A stretch of 64,000 nt of DNA from Paraescarpia echinospica (GCA_020002185.1 CM034541.1:46263793-46327792); one strand, 5' to 3'; positions 47,302 through 60,603 are shown, counted from the first letter of the stretch. Numbers and translations: made by a program. The notes: a model not told the origin generated them from the sequence alone.

Positions 47302-48301
47302 NNNNNNNNNNNNNNNNNNNNNNNNNNNNNNNNNNNNNNNNNNNNNNNNNNNNNNNNNNNNNNNNNNNNNNNNNNNNNNNNNNNNNNNNNNNNNNNNNNN
47401 NNNNNNNNNNNNNNNNNNNNNNNNNNNNNNNNNNNNNNNNNNNNNNNNNNNNNNNNNNNNNNNNNNNNNNNNNNNNNNNNNNNNNNNNNNNNNNNNNNNN
47501 NNNNNNNNNNNNNNNNNNNNNNNNNNNNNNNNNNNNNNNNNNNNNNNNNNNNNNNNNNNNNNNNNNNNNNNNNNNNNNNNNNNNNNNNNNNNNNNNNNNN
47601 NNNNNNNNNNNNNNNNNNNNNNNNNNNNNNNNNNNNNNNNNNNNNNNNNNNNNNNNNNNNNNNNNNNNNNNNNNNNNNNNNNNNNNNNNNNNNNNNNNNN
47701 NNNNNNNNNNNNNNNNNNNNNNNNNNNNNNNNNNNNNNNNNNNNNNNNNNNNNNNNNNNNNNNNNNNNNNNNNNNNNNNNNNNNNNNNNNNNNNNNNNNN
47801 NNNNNNNNNNNNNNNNNNNNNNNNNNNNNNNNNNNNNNNNNNNNNNNNNNNNNNNNNNNNNNNNNNNNNNNNNNNNNNNNNNNNNNNNNNNNNNNNNNNN
47901 NNNNNNNNNNNNNNNNNNNNNNNNNNNNNNNNNNNNNNNNNNNNNNNNNNNNNNNNNNNNNNNNNNNNNNNNNNNNNNNNNNNNNNNNNNNNNNNNNNNN
48001 NNNNNNNNNNNNNNNNNNNNNNNNNNNNNNNNNNNNNNNNNNNNNNNNNNNNNNNNNNNNNNNNNNNNNNNNNNNNNNNNNNNNNNNNNNNNNNNNNNNN
48101 NNNNNNNNNNNNNNNNNNNNNNNNNNNNNNNNNNNNNNNNNNNNNNNNNNNNNNNNNNNNNNNNNNNNNNNNNNNNNNNNNNNNNNNNNNNNNNNNNNNN
48201 NNNNNNNNNNNNNNNNNNNNNNNNNNNNNNNNNNNNNNNNNNNNNNNNNNNNNNNNNNNNNNNNNNNNNNNNNNNNNNNNNNNNNNNNNNNNNNNNNNNN
48301 N
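47302..48301. other. Assembly gap, exactly 1000 N
   Basis: A run of 1000 undetermined bases, a conventional scaffold gap of unknown true size. It lies just 3' of the last visible gene B exon, so gene B cannot be followed further. Confidence 0.99.
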
Positions 48302-48382
48302 GATTGAATGTTACTGTAATGAATAATATATATCGTAATTTCAATCTGGTTAACGGTGAGTAGCAAGGAAAACTGTAGACAC

Positions 48383-48502
48383 CTGTACATGTCCTGTTGT
48401 CACGGTTGAGCTGCCATCCCTGATCACATGAACACCCGTAGCTTCCCTTAGTGTTTATACAGCGATGGGAACAGTCGTTCTGTGACACGCATTCGTTGAT
48501 AT
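48383..48502 (-). CDS. Gene B exon: calcium-binding EGF domain
   Basis: 120 nt, acceptor ATTTATAG, donor GTGTCT (non-ideal), phase 1-1. It reads INECVSQNDCSHRCINT, then KGSYGCSCDQGWQL and NRTCTG, with six Cys and the NTKGSYGC signature. It is the last gene B exon visible before the gap. The intron just upstream contains a 92-bp tandem duplication whose edge is 8 bp from the exon. Confidence 0.83.
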
Positions 48503-48510
48503 CTATAAAT

Positions 48511-48696
48511 GGCAAGCAGTTCGGTTGACAGTTGCGTTCGAATGTCTTTTAGCAGTGCATGTGCCACATGCATTAAACGAGACACCCACAAGACCCGATT
48601 AGGGCAAGCAGTTCGGTTGACAGGTGCGTTCGAATGTCTTTTAGCAGTGCATGTGCCACATGCATTAAACGAGAACACCCACAAGACCCGATTAGC
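48511..48696. repeat. 92-bp tandem duplication
   Basis: Units start GGCAAGCAGTTCGGTTGACA at 48511 and 48603 and each contains the palindrome GCATGTGCCACATGC. They differ by one substitution and one inserted base. Confidence 0.95.
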
Positions 48697-49540
48697 CAAA
48701 GGTTGTGTTCTGCAATGAGTTCTTCGTTGTGGGAAACCACGAACATCTGGTAGTGTACTGCTCGGGACAAGCAGTGATGTATATCACGAATAAATATGGA
48801 ATTATGAATGAACATATTGGGATGTAAAGATGATGCAAATGTGTAATTAAATTGACGTAAACGTGGTGAGCTTGGACTGTAGAAGGGTCCAGTGTCAATA
48901 GACGTAGCACGGTGAACTGATGTTGTCTAAGTACTCTACTTCCCACGATCCTTTAGACATTTCCTTTAACATTCGTAACTACACAGTCACGGTGACACAA
49001 TTTACGTATCCGGAAACATACTTCATACAAATAATTACGCACTTTAGTTAGCAACTGTGTATATATATGCGCATTATGTTACTACAGCGCCATGACACAT
49101 GCCAGTTAAATCTTTCCCGAATACAGTTATCGCATAAAACACATGGTACCTTTTGAAAGCTTGAGGAACCTTGTTACCAAGTGTCGGTGAAGTAGGTGGG
49201 AGGGGAAATAGTTGGACGCGAACTTCTGTTCGGCCGTCACATAATTTTTTTTCCACTGGTTCCAGTTGACAAATCAACAAAACCTATCCTGTGAGAGTAT
49301 TTGAAGTACAATGTATTTCTGAATAGATATTATAAGACTTCAAGATGTCCTGTAAATGAATAACCTATATATATATATATAATAATAATAATAATAATAA
49401 TTTGGAAATAAGTGTTTTGTTTTGTAGACTCACATAGCTGAATGTGTTATTTATGTTAAAGTGTTAACATTGGAAAATCTGTGTTTGAAATATGCTCTGT
49501 ACAATCACATAAAACATGTTGTCATAACGTTGTCATTATA
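48697..49540. other. Gene B intron
   Basis: No coding content recognised. An AT/AAT microsatellite lies at 49364-49401. Confidence 0.5.
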
Positions 49541-49547
49541 CACTGAC

Positions 49548-49673
49548 CGACACAAGTGTGCAAATCTGTAGAGTCGAGTTGATAGCCTTGACGACACGAG
49601 CATGAGTAACTTCCTACAGTGTTCTTGCATACTTGACTACATCTGCCGTTATTTATGGCACACTCGTTGATAT
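49548..49673 (-). CDS. Gene B exon: calcium-binding EGF domain
   Basis: 126 nt, acceptor CTTTCAG, donor GTCAGT, phase 1-1. It encodes [32 protein letters not shown] and DLHTCVG. All six cysteines and the cbEGF Asn/Tyr positions are kept. Confidence 0.88.
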
Positions 49674-50400
49674 CTGAAAGGTATGAGCACATTTGAGAAT
49701 CAGCAAACATGATACGTAAATCTACTGGGTTTCGATTAAACTGTTGGCGGCTCCATCCCGAATGCAATGTGGATTGCTCTTGTGCGTTACCTTTAGAATA
49801 CAAACGCTTGCATTATTACAATATAAAACCTATTGAACTAATGACACCAATTAGTCAATTAAAGTAATATTAAGTATGTAATATGGATCTGGGTAATTAC
49901 TCAGCAATGTCCTACCAGGATATTGCACGGGTTTATTTCATAGTATCCTTCTCTAGAGTTACTGAGTTGTTTTGGCTCTGTACAATGCATTGCACAGAAG
50001 GCCGTTAGTATAAACTTACCATCACAGCTATGATTGTTTGAGTTCAGTCCAATATTTGGCACAAAAAAATTGGATATTGTTATCTCACATGTATAGCATA
50101 TATCTTTGTTTTTGCATTCACACTAGTACATACGCTTTCATAATCCACATCATTTTGTTTGCTTCTTTAATACGTACACACATGCTTTCGACTTTCTAGA
50201 CCACAAGATCACGATACCTAAAAGAGATAGATTCCAATGCCAGGGTTGTATTCGTTATACGACTAGTGCCGAAACAGGCTAATTTGACAAGTCTATCCCA
50301 AGTGGTTACAGTTAGTAAATAAGATGTGGCATAATGAGATAACAAATACGATTAAAGATAGAAGTGTGTGCCGCAGTGGAAGGCACATGTATGAGTCTAC

Positions 50401-50526
50401 CTTTGCAAGAGCTGCCGTCAACTTCCAACTGGTAGCCCTTGCGACAACCACAGGAGTAGGCGCCGGCAGGTGAGTTGAAACACAATTGAGAACACTTGTT
50501 TTGTACGGTGCTGCACTCGTCGATAT
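50401..50526 (-). CDS. Gene B exon: EGF-like domain
   Basis: 126 nt, acceptor CTGACAG, donor GTAGAC, phase 1-1. It reads [40 protein letters not shown]. The linker SPAGAY is one residue longer than in its neighbours. Confidence 0.87.
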
Positions 50527-50633
50527 CTGTCAGATGAACGTGATAAATAAAATAAAATAGCCTGACATATACTACAATTATTAGTGCACTCTTATGGTTA
50601 TGTACATTTACTCGATATATATAATCCCTTGCT

Positions 50634-50725
50634 TGTGTGTGTGTGTGCGTGGGTGTTTATGTATGTGTGTGTGTGTGTTTGTGCGTGTGAGCGGGTGTGC
50701 GTGCGTGTGTGTGTTCGTGGGTGCA
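50634..50725. repeat. GT-rich imperfect microsatellite
   Basis: TGTGTGTG tract with GGGTG, TATG and GCGTGC interruptions, intronic. Confidence 0.9.
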
Positions 50726-50882
50726 TGTAGAACATTATATTATTTCATATATACGTTTGCAAGCAGGCTCATCGGGATAAACCCATTTATATATATTAAG
50801 TGTTAATTAGTTCAAAATCCGTTTAAACTGTGGATGTCACACATATTTAACTGATCTCATAGACGACAAAATAGCTTGGCAC

Positions 50883-51005
50883 CTTCACAAATTCTGCCGC
50901 CGGTGTTGAGTGTGAACCCCTCCGGACAGTCACACCGGAAGCCTCCAGGTTGATTTATACACGCATGACTGCATCCGCCGTTGTGGGTGGAACACTCGTT
51001 CCTGT
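50883..51005 (-). CDS. Gene B exon: EGF-like domain
   Basis: 123 nt, acceptor CTCGTAG, donor GTGCCA (non-ideal), phase 1-1. It encodes RNECSTHNGGCSHACIN, QPGGFRCDCPEGF, TLNTGGRICEG. RNEC replaces the usual INEC. Calcium binding is probably retained through Asp/Glu and the Asn before QPGGF. Confidence 0.85.
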
Positions 51006-51674
51006 CTACGAGTATGTGGAAAATGTTAGAATTTCTTGAAATGTTGTATCTCTAGTTATTCCGTATGACAAGATAAAGGGCACAGCTAAATCAAGAGGAC
51101 TGCGTGAGAAGATGTTTTGATAAAGACGGCGGAAGATTACAAATAAAGGAACGAGACTGCTGATGGGAAGTCGTTAGAAGCAACAATAGCAAGAACACTG
51201 TAACAACAGAGTAGCTATGCTACTTCACACCTTACGATGAAACAACGAGGAAGAACATTATATAATACAATGTACAATAGGCATACATATATTATACATC
51301 CAAATAGTATATATTTTGTCAAAGTGTCATTCATTTATAAATGTATAATTATTCAATTGGCCAAATGGCCAATAATGAAGCCGGGGAATGCTATGTTCTC
51401 GATGGACATGATTTGCTTTAGTGACACTTAATTTATAGTTATATTGTAATGGGATATCGTAGCTGAGAACACCTGCTTGGGTTCAAATAATATGCAAAAG
51501 ACAAAATAAGCTGGAAGCTCGGGGAATTAAGATAATGTATTGAAATGACGAAACTCCTAAAATTAGCATAAATGGAAGCAGACAGAGAAGGGCAGGACAC
51601 ATACAGAGAACGAACGAGCAGAGGTAGACCACGAGAGTATGGGGAACAGAAGAGATTGGTACAAATGGAGTAGT

Positions 51675-51752
51675 GGCGGATCCAGAGAGTGTAGACGCCC
51701 AATTCCAAATATATAGTGGGCACGTGCCCCCCAGCCTCCGTGGATCCGCATA
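51675..51752. repeat. Short inverted-repeat block, possible MITE
   Basis: TGGCGGATCCAGAG near 51675 is mirrored by CTCCGTGGATCCGCATA near 51736-51752. The overall length of about 78 bp with GGATCCGC ends suggests a tiny palindromic element inside a gene B intron. Confidence 0.35.
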
Positions 51753-52159
51753 TGATGAAGACACCAGAATTTATTGGGGGATTTTTCTATGGAAGCCACT
51801 CCTTGAGTGTGAGGTTAATTGACGTAGTTATATCCCCACAAGGTTCAAAGAGTGATACGAAGAACGAAAGAAGGATATCAGACAAATGGTTAACCTTTAT
51901 GATAGTCCAACTAATTACGATTGTGTTGCTCACCATTGCAAGATCTCTGGTCAAAGGCAAGGACGTAGCCTTATGGACACGTGCAGTAGAAGTCTCCTTT
52001 AGTGTTGACGCAACTGTATGTGCAGTTACTAGTTTGGCGAAGACATTCGTCTATGTCTGGAACATACAAACGTTCAAATGCGGCAATGATCAAATCTTGC
52101 TTAGGACACGTTGATATTTCAGAAGGTTATTTTATCGTGACTGCGCCTTATTTGCTCAC

Positions 52160-52285
52160 CGTGACAGGTGTGTCGATCAGTGTTGTCCAGCTGGTATCCC
52201 TGGCTACATTCACAACGATAACTTCCGACAGAGTTGATGCATACATGTGTACAGCCGCCATTGTCTGTCGCACACTCATTGATAT
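52160..52285 (-). CDS. Gene B exon: calcium-binding EGF domain
   Basis: 126 nt, acceptor TTTCAG, donor GTGAGC, phase 1-1. It encodes [39 protein letters not shown]. Textbook cbEGF: I-N-E-C start and C-x-N-x4-Y-x-C. Confidence 0.9.
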
Positions 52286-52299
52286 CTGAAAAAAGACAT

Positions 52300-52301
<2 letters not shown>

Positions 52302-52334
<33 letters not shown>
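52302..52334. repeat. (TA)n microsatellite
   Basis: About 16 TA units directly 5' (on the minus strand) of the exon at 52160-52285. Confidence 0.97.
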
Positions 52335-52336
<2 letters not shown>

Positions 52337-52869
52337 CTCTATTTGGTATAACAGACTGACGGAATCGGAATGATGATTTTACAGTTTATGCAACAAGACA
52401 TAAAACACATAAATGTCACTATCACTCTTTCAGGTAGACCAAGTTGACGTGGCAATACTAGTGTTAGTATAAATAATGTGTTATTATCTGTTGTTATTTT
52501 TCATTATTGTTATCATTATTGTTATAGTTGCATTATATGTAAACGATGTTGTAATGGAAATATGTTTGTTACATTGCCAAAACGCTAATTTCCTATACAC
52601 AGAGCGATAGGAAATAAATCGGTGTAGAACGTTTTGTATTTTGTGGAAATACTAGTTTGCGTCAATAGCAATACCAATAATACAAATAGAACTCCTGCCG
52701 CCAGAATACGACTAGACAAGCCTTTTTTACTACTATGTGTAATAATTATAATGGAACTTACTTTAAATGTTTATGAAGGGTTTAAATGTCCACTGGAAGA
52801 ATAACTAGTATAGAGTTTAATGGGAATATGGGCACGTTTTTAAACAGTAGTTTGTGACGAGCGGCTTAC

Positions 52870-53004
52870 CGTTGCAGGTGCGTCCGTCCGTGTGTAGTTG
52901 GTATCCCGGCCCACACTCGCACATGTAGCTCCCGATTGTGTTCACGCATGACTGATCACATCCGTGGGTCGTCGTCAGGCATTCGTTGACATCCGCGCTA
53001 GATT
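52870..53004 (-). CDS. Gene B exon: calcium-binding EGF domain (duplicated exon)
   Basis: 135 nt, acceptor TTTCAG, donor GTAAGC, phase 1-1. It encodes [44 protein letters not shown]. Nearly identical to gene A's exon at 12247-12381, with a better donor. Confidence 0.9.
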
Positions 53005-53187
53005 CTGAAACAATACAGTGCTGCAGATGTATTTGAAGGCACAATTATGCTTACATTAACATATGGTTTACAGTTTTCAAATCCCTTTCATAAAACGAAT
53101 GATCCGAACTGCACAAGCTGAAGCAATCCGGTTTCTTTTATTCAACATCTGAAAAAGAATTCGTAAACTTATTGCTGTAGAAAACAC

Positions 53188-54249
53188 CACAATAAGTTGT
53201 CCCTCTGTTGCATGCCACCAACACAATAAGTTGTCCCTCTGTTGCATGCCAACAACACAATAAGTTGTCCCTCTGTTGCATGCCACCAACACAATAAGTT
53301 GTCCCTCTGTTGCATGCCAACAACACAATAAGTTGTCCCTCTGTTGCATGCCACCAACACAATAAGTTGTCCCTCTGTTGCATGCCACCAACACAATAAG
53401 TTGTCCCTCTGTTGCATGCCACCAACACAATAAGTTGTCCCTCTGTTGCATGCCACCAACACAATAAGTTGTCCCTACGTTGCATGCCACCAACACAATA
53501 AGTTGTCCCTCTGTTGCATGCCACCAACACAATAAGTTGTCCCTCTGTTGCATGCCACCAACACAATAAGTTGTCCCTCTGTTGCATGCCACCAACACAA
53601 TAAGTTGTCCCTCTGTTGCATGCCACCAACACAATAAGTTGTCCCTCTGTTGCATGCCACCAACACAATAAGTTGTCCCTCTGATGCATGCCACCAACAC
53701 AATAAATTGTCCCTACGTTGCATGCCACCAACACAATAAGTTGTCCCTCTGTTGCATGCCACCAACACAATAAGTTGTCCCTCTGTTGCATGCCACCAAC
53801 ACAATAAGTTGTCCCTCTGTTGCATGCCACCAACACAATAAGTTGTCCCTCTGTTGCATGCCACCAACACAATAAGTTGTCCCTCTGTTGCATGCCACCA
53901 ACACAATAAGTTGTCCCTCTGTTGCATGCCACCAACACAATAAGTTGTCCCTCTGTTGCATGCCACCAACACAATAAGTTGTCCCTCTGTTGCATGCCAC
54001 CAACACCATAAGTTGTCCCTATGTTGCATGCCACCAACACAATAAGTTGTCCCTCTGTTGCATGCCACCAACACAATAAGTTGTCCCTATGTTGCATGCC
54101 ACCAACACAATAAGTTGTCCCTCTGTTGCATGCCACCAACACAATAAGTTGTCCCTCTGTTGCATGCCACCAACACAATAAGTTGTCCCTATGTTGCATG
54201 CCACCAACACAATAAGTTGTCCCTATGTTGCATGCCACCAACACAATAA
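53188..54249. repeat. 34-bp minisatellite, about 31 units
   Basis: Unit ACACAATAAGTTGTCCCTCT followed by GTTGCATGCCACCA, highly homogeneous (variants ACGTTGCATG, TATGTTGCATG, CCAACAAC). The unit has no stop in any minus-strand frame, which creates open frames of up to 386 codons that are artefacts. It lies in the gene B intron between the EGF exon and the EMI-like exon. Confidence 0.97.
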
Positions 54250-54419
54250 CAGGTAGTTGCAACATATGCGAGAATCCTGCCATAATTGCTAATTCCACAC
54301 GAAGATAACATATTAAAGTTTCATATCATAACATGTAAATCAATGACTTTGTATTTACCAATTCAAACATTATACATTATTGTGTGCATTATAATTCAAT
54401 CACTTTTAGACTTGTATTA

Positions 54420-54930
54420 TAGTAAAACTTGTTCCCAGGTCCAGCAGAAACTGGATGTACAGAAGGCAGGAAATCAACTGCATTTGGCCTTGACAGATCG
54501 TAACACGATTCTATTTCTTCTAGAGATGAAGCGAGGTTGTGCGGACGCAGACGATGTGAAACCATGTCTTCTGTTCAGATGAGTCCCGTTTTGGGGTTTC
54601 CAGTTTAGATGACCATGTAGGATTGAGGCGACACAAGATGCACTGCTTGAGTAAACCGAGCGTCATGGTGTGGGGTAGTTAACATATCTGCCAGTGCATG
54701 GACGGAACGTGTCATCGTCGTCGGCGGCAACCATTACGATAAGACCACAGATACGGATATGCAACAAAACATGTGAATCTGCGCCTGTTCCAGCACGACA
54801 ATTATGTCATGTTGCATGATTTGTACAAAAGTAGCTGCAGTTCAAGTTATATAATGGCCTGGCTTTATCTCGGCCATGTCTCGCATCGAATATGACAGAG
54901 CGGCCACACATAACATCCTACTGAATACTA
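54420..54930 (+). pseudogene. Tc1/mariner-type transposase relic, duplicated copy
   Basis: Same relic as at 12790-13430, with additional deletions. The stretch following the CTTCTGTTCAGATGAGTCCC word (DESR block) and AGCGTCATGGTGTGG (VMVW block) is retained. Dead in both copies. Confidence 0.7.
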
Positions 54931-55198
54931 CTTACATTCGATGCTGAAGGTATCGTGTTCTACAAATAAATTATGCGATTTCTTATTTTAAGTATTATAT
55001 ATAGCAAACGTGTACTGAAATAAATAACTTGTTTGTGTATTTATTTGTGACATTCGAAATGGTTTTTCAAAACTTGTATAAACAACATATTTATTACGTT
55101 TGTAAATGAAAACACATGATAAAATGTTAATAAAATTGTGTTACGATATTACAAAAATCTAAAACAATTAATGCATTTAAATGGCTCATTGTACGTAC

Positions 55199-55302
55199 CA
55201 ACGCATATAGCGTTTCCGTTTTCTTCGTATCCTTTGCAACATGCTTTTCTTTCAAAGAACGTATCTATGTGTACAACATAGCACGATAGTTCGGTGAAAT
55301 TC
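55199..55302 (-). CDS. Gene B exon: EMI-like Cys-rich module, second part
   Basis: 104 nt, acceptor GCTTTTAG, donor GTACGT (strong), phase 2 in and phase 1 out. It encodes NFTELSCYVVHIDTFFER followed by KACCKGYEENGNAICVG. It differs from gene A's exon by two residues at the end (SE to AI). The frame, length and both splice sites are conserved between copies, unlike the flanking intron, which supports function. Confidence 0.76.
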
Positions 55303-55439
55303 CTAAAAGCAAACATTTTCAACTATGTATAATCACCGATGTCTAGTTGAGAAACAGTAATATGTCAATTGCGTCAATTTATAGTTCGTTACTAATATGA
55401 TGTGTACCGCAAAAAACACTTTTCTGGATAAACATACAC

Positions 55440-55680
55440 ATATGTATAAGTGTAATAGATGTAGTAGCTACTTTTGACATATGTATAAGTGTAATAGATG
55501 TAGTAGCTACTTTTGACATATGTGTAAGTGTAATAGTTGTAGTAGCTACTTTTGACATATGTATAAGTGTAATAGTTGTAGTAGCTACTTTTGACATATG
55601 TATAAGTGTTATAGTTGTAGTAGCTACGTTTGACATATGTATAAGTGTAATAGTTGTAGTAGCTACTTCTGACATATGAC
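55440..55680. repeat. 39-bp minisatellite, about 6 units
   Basis: Unit ATGTATAAGTGTAATAGTTG followed by TAGTAGCTACTTTTGACAT. Copy A has only one such unit (about 14011-14052). Confidence 0.95.
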
Positions 55681-55858
55681 CAGCATTCAAAGGAGCATAA
55701 CAAATTGGGTTCATTATATGTTGACTCTCCCAATTTGTGTTAACGTCAAACATCCGCTCTTAGTGTACGCACACGCACATACACATACTCACACACACGC
55801 GCACCTTTACGCTCACGCACATACACGTGCACGTACAAGCGCACGCACACACACGGGC

Positions 55859-55975
<117 letters not shown>

Positions 55976-56016
55976 CACGTTTAGTTCTTAACCACTATAC
56001 AGGTGGCGACACCCAC

Positions 56017-56139
56017 CAGTTACAGTCGCTGCTCTGTTCGTATATTTCGTCATGACATTTACAACCAACACTGCAACAGTATCGCGTCTCGCATCTCTTC
56101 ATTGTCACTTGGTAGTAATCACCCACTTTGCATACCTTT
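56017..56139 (-). CDS. Gene B exon: Cys-rich module, first part
   Basis: 123 nt, acceptor ATTGCAG, donor GTGGGT, phase 2-2. It encodes KVCKVGDYYQVTMKRCETRY, CCSVGCKCHDEI, SSDCNW. Its incoming phase 2 equals the outgoing phase of the signal-peptide exon at 62152-62285 (EPTGG), giving a junction of the form PTGG-KVCKV. It is extracellular by position. The fold is unassigned; VWC or EMI N-terminal half are candidates. Confidence 0.75.
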
Positions 56140-56989
56140 CTGCAATATAGAAATATTATTATCTAGGTTGCCTTAGTGATGTCTCTGTGGTATTTTTACA
56201 AAGCCTATTTCCACGGCGGTACAGCCCATAAGTGAGACGTTACATTAAGACAAAACTAAATACAATGAGAACAACTTGGCATACATGAAAACATTTGTTT
56301 GGGAGGTATGCTTGAAGGTTAATATAAATATATTTAATTGAAAGTCACATTTAACAGTGCAGACTTCGAACAATATTAAACACATTATTTTATACTGCGA
56401 ATAAATGGCGCGCTGAGACGCCTCTACATCCCTTTTTGGTAGTAGATTTTACGGAAAGGCACCCTTTCTGCCAGTCTCACTCTTAACCACCCGAAAACGT
56501 GGCTTTCAACAGTTCAATCTATGCAACTTGTGAAAACTAACGTATACATAGTATATTGCTTAACTTTTGCATACATCTGTGTATATGCTGGCGCAGTATT
56601 GAGCGGGAATGGTGGCTCAGGAATTCACAGCAGAACACAAGCTTCAACGAATGGGTGAACGGAATTTGAAGAGGTTATAAGCTAAACAGAAAATGCTTAG
56701 TTTATGCATCACATGAGCTTACGTATACAGCCTTAGAGACCAGAACCAAGACAAGAAGAGAACGTCCACATTTGTTTTACAATTATGACTACAAGGTGGG
56801 AAGAATGGCTGGTGTAAATTAGTAGGTAAGGGGGAAATTGGGGAGTCGATGAAGGAGGTTGATGTGAAATCGTTTCGGGGGAAGCTGGCGAGGAGTTGAT
56901 TACTGAGTAATGAAGGGAGGGGGATCAGCGAAGGAAGAAAGCAGGTTGACCTGAGAATGGAGCGATGAAAGGGAAGAGGAAGAGCGAGA

Positions 56990-57555
<566 letters not shown>

Positions 57556-57556
<1 letters not shown>

Positions 57557-58239
57557 CGCCAGCTGTAGCAGTAAGAGTATGGGTGCTTTAAGTTGAAGCT
57601 ATCTCGATATAGTATATGTTGCAATGAAACACACTACCGTGCCGCTGCATCGTTTCGTTTTTCGGCAATGACACAAACCTCTCAAGAGCAAGTGTATTAC
57701 TGTTGGTTGGCGTTCTATCCGATTTCGATATTCGACGAACCTTTAGCAATCATGGGAACGTTTCATTAAGATAACAATCCATCATTAAACAAATCCGTTG
57801 TTGAATTTAAACAGCTTTTTTTTAAAAAGCAAGAAGATTTCGCCGTATCGCCGAGGATGCTATTTCCGTCAGGCTCTGGCAAAATTGTCCCGATGACGCA
57901 TCATGACGTTAACAGTTTCCAATATATAGCATCACTGTTGAGGAGCGAAATCGATTTTAAGGAGCTACTTCGGGCTTGTGAACTCATAAAAATACTAGTG
58001 AAACCATTTCCAGGTCACCATTCTCGCAAAATATTAAAACATACACAATATCAGTATCGAGTATTTAGCAATCAGTCATTTATTTCACAAAGGTGAACAG
58101 CAATGCCTAAGGTAATAATATTTAGTGAGAAACAAAATATAGCAGTGATATAATTATGCATCCCCGTTACACAAACGTATATACTGAACACCCCCTCTTC
58201 GTGAGTTTTACAAGTGTAATATTATATATCAAGTACACA
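57556..58239. other. Gene B intron, nothing recognised
   Basis: An open frame of 79 codons at 57857-58096 has no recognisable motif. Confidence 0.3.
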
Positions 58240-59155
<916 letters not shown>

Positions 59156-59249
59156 AAAGATGGAGAGATGGAGCGATGTACATAAAACTATGGAAGGAAA
59201 AGACACAGAGAGTGGTTCAGCTGTTTTACTGTACCTGAGCCTCGTCCAT

Positions 59250-59540
59250 GTACAGCAGGGAACAAGGAGAGCAACAACAAGCGTTTGAAAGTAGGTGTTG
59301 TAAGAGAATTGTATGCTCAAGTGTGTCTAAAGCCGCTGAATGATCTAGTAAGGTGAGAGCAAGCACTTTTTTTGTAGTACGTATTGAAAAGTACATCATT
59401 TTGTATTTTAAGAAGAGCCGTCACGGCGGAATTAAATCGCTTATATGCAGACTGAAGATAATTTTATATGCGCTGGACATAAATGTGTTCAAGGATGCGA
59501 TTTGCAACAACGCTTTCCCATATTGTTTTGACAGAAACTT
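59250..59540 (-). mobile_element. L2/CR1-like LINE RT fragment
   Basis: The minus strand reads ERVVANRILEHIYV, LQSAYKRFNSAVTALLKIQ, then LTLLDHSAALDTLEHTILLQ: the QSAYRxxHSTETALL and LLDLSAAFDTVDHxILL blocks of L2/CR1 polymerases in a degenerate copy. Confidence 0.72.
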
Positions 59541-60419
59541 AAACTAAAAGATACGACGATTATTCTTTAGGTAATGTTTGGATATACTTTTTTTTTATAA
59601 AAGGACTGACAAGAAGTTATTTTATAGAAGGTATTTTATAATAGTAGTAACAGGAAAAAAGTGTTCATTGATGCAACTTTGTTTAATTTACATGTTGGAA
59701 AAGGGTTAAAATTACACAATTTGTCAGGACACTTTTGCATGATAATCCGAACTACACTAATAGTTGCATGTGAAACACAATGTAGTAATCCCGAAATATG
59801 GTGGTTCTGGAAAAATAGTAATTGTTACCATTAATGAAAAACCAAGATCGAATTCGAGCAATCTTGTCATTGAAGTATTTTTAAGACATACTGCATACTA
59901 CATCCTACGAAGAAATATCAAACAATGGTTTTCAACGTCGAAATACTTTAGGACTTTGGAACGTATAGCTGATCTGCCTAATGTGGTGTGTTACCGGCAT
60001 ACAACTGGTAGTTCTGGTCGAACGTGCTGACATTAACGCCATGTGGTGTAACGAGTTCAGAAAGTAGCAACGGTGCGAACACAGAACTTTGTGCCACACC
60101 GTGCAACGAGGGCGTGGTAAGGAATTGCCATAATTATTCAATGCGAATTAGCTATTGTAGATCGATTACACGACACCCTGAACCACTCGAGTGCCACCAT
60201 ATACTGGACCATTTTAACTGCATAATGAAAGCAGTGAAAGTTGTACCGCGTGATGTTATATTAAACTAATAATAATAGTAATACATTTGATGCATTATTT
60301 CAACGAATACATTTGAGAATTTAACAATGTATTGTATTTCAAGACATGCTTAGCACTTACGTAAGTCGCACGGCGTATATTTATACCTATACACGTGTTG
60401 CGTGGGCAGAATAAACTTT
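59541..60419. other. Gene B intron, nothing recognised
   Basis: An open frame at 59764-60030 lacks recognisable motifs. Confidence 0.3.
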
Positions 60420-60603
60420 CCTTCAAATTACACATGTGAGAGTGTACTAAGCCAATCACGTGGCTACCGGTGTCAAATACACCATTGACGTCACGCAGCA
60501 CCACAACAACAAATGCATCACGCTCTACTGCCGACAGTATGTCACAGTGAACTTTGTGTAAGGATGTTTCGGTTGACTGGTGTCTTTGATTTATCAACTG
60601 AAC

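Noticed and set aside
51716..52114. 132-codon open frame with a hydrophobic segment
   Set aside because: It lies in a gene B intron, starts at a palindromic block and shows no domain. It could be coding but cannot be supported.
53138..54298. 386-codon open frame on the minus strand
   Set aside because: It is created by the 34-bp repeat, which lacks stops in all minus frames. Codons simply cycle through the unit.
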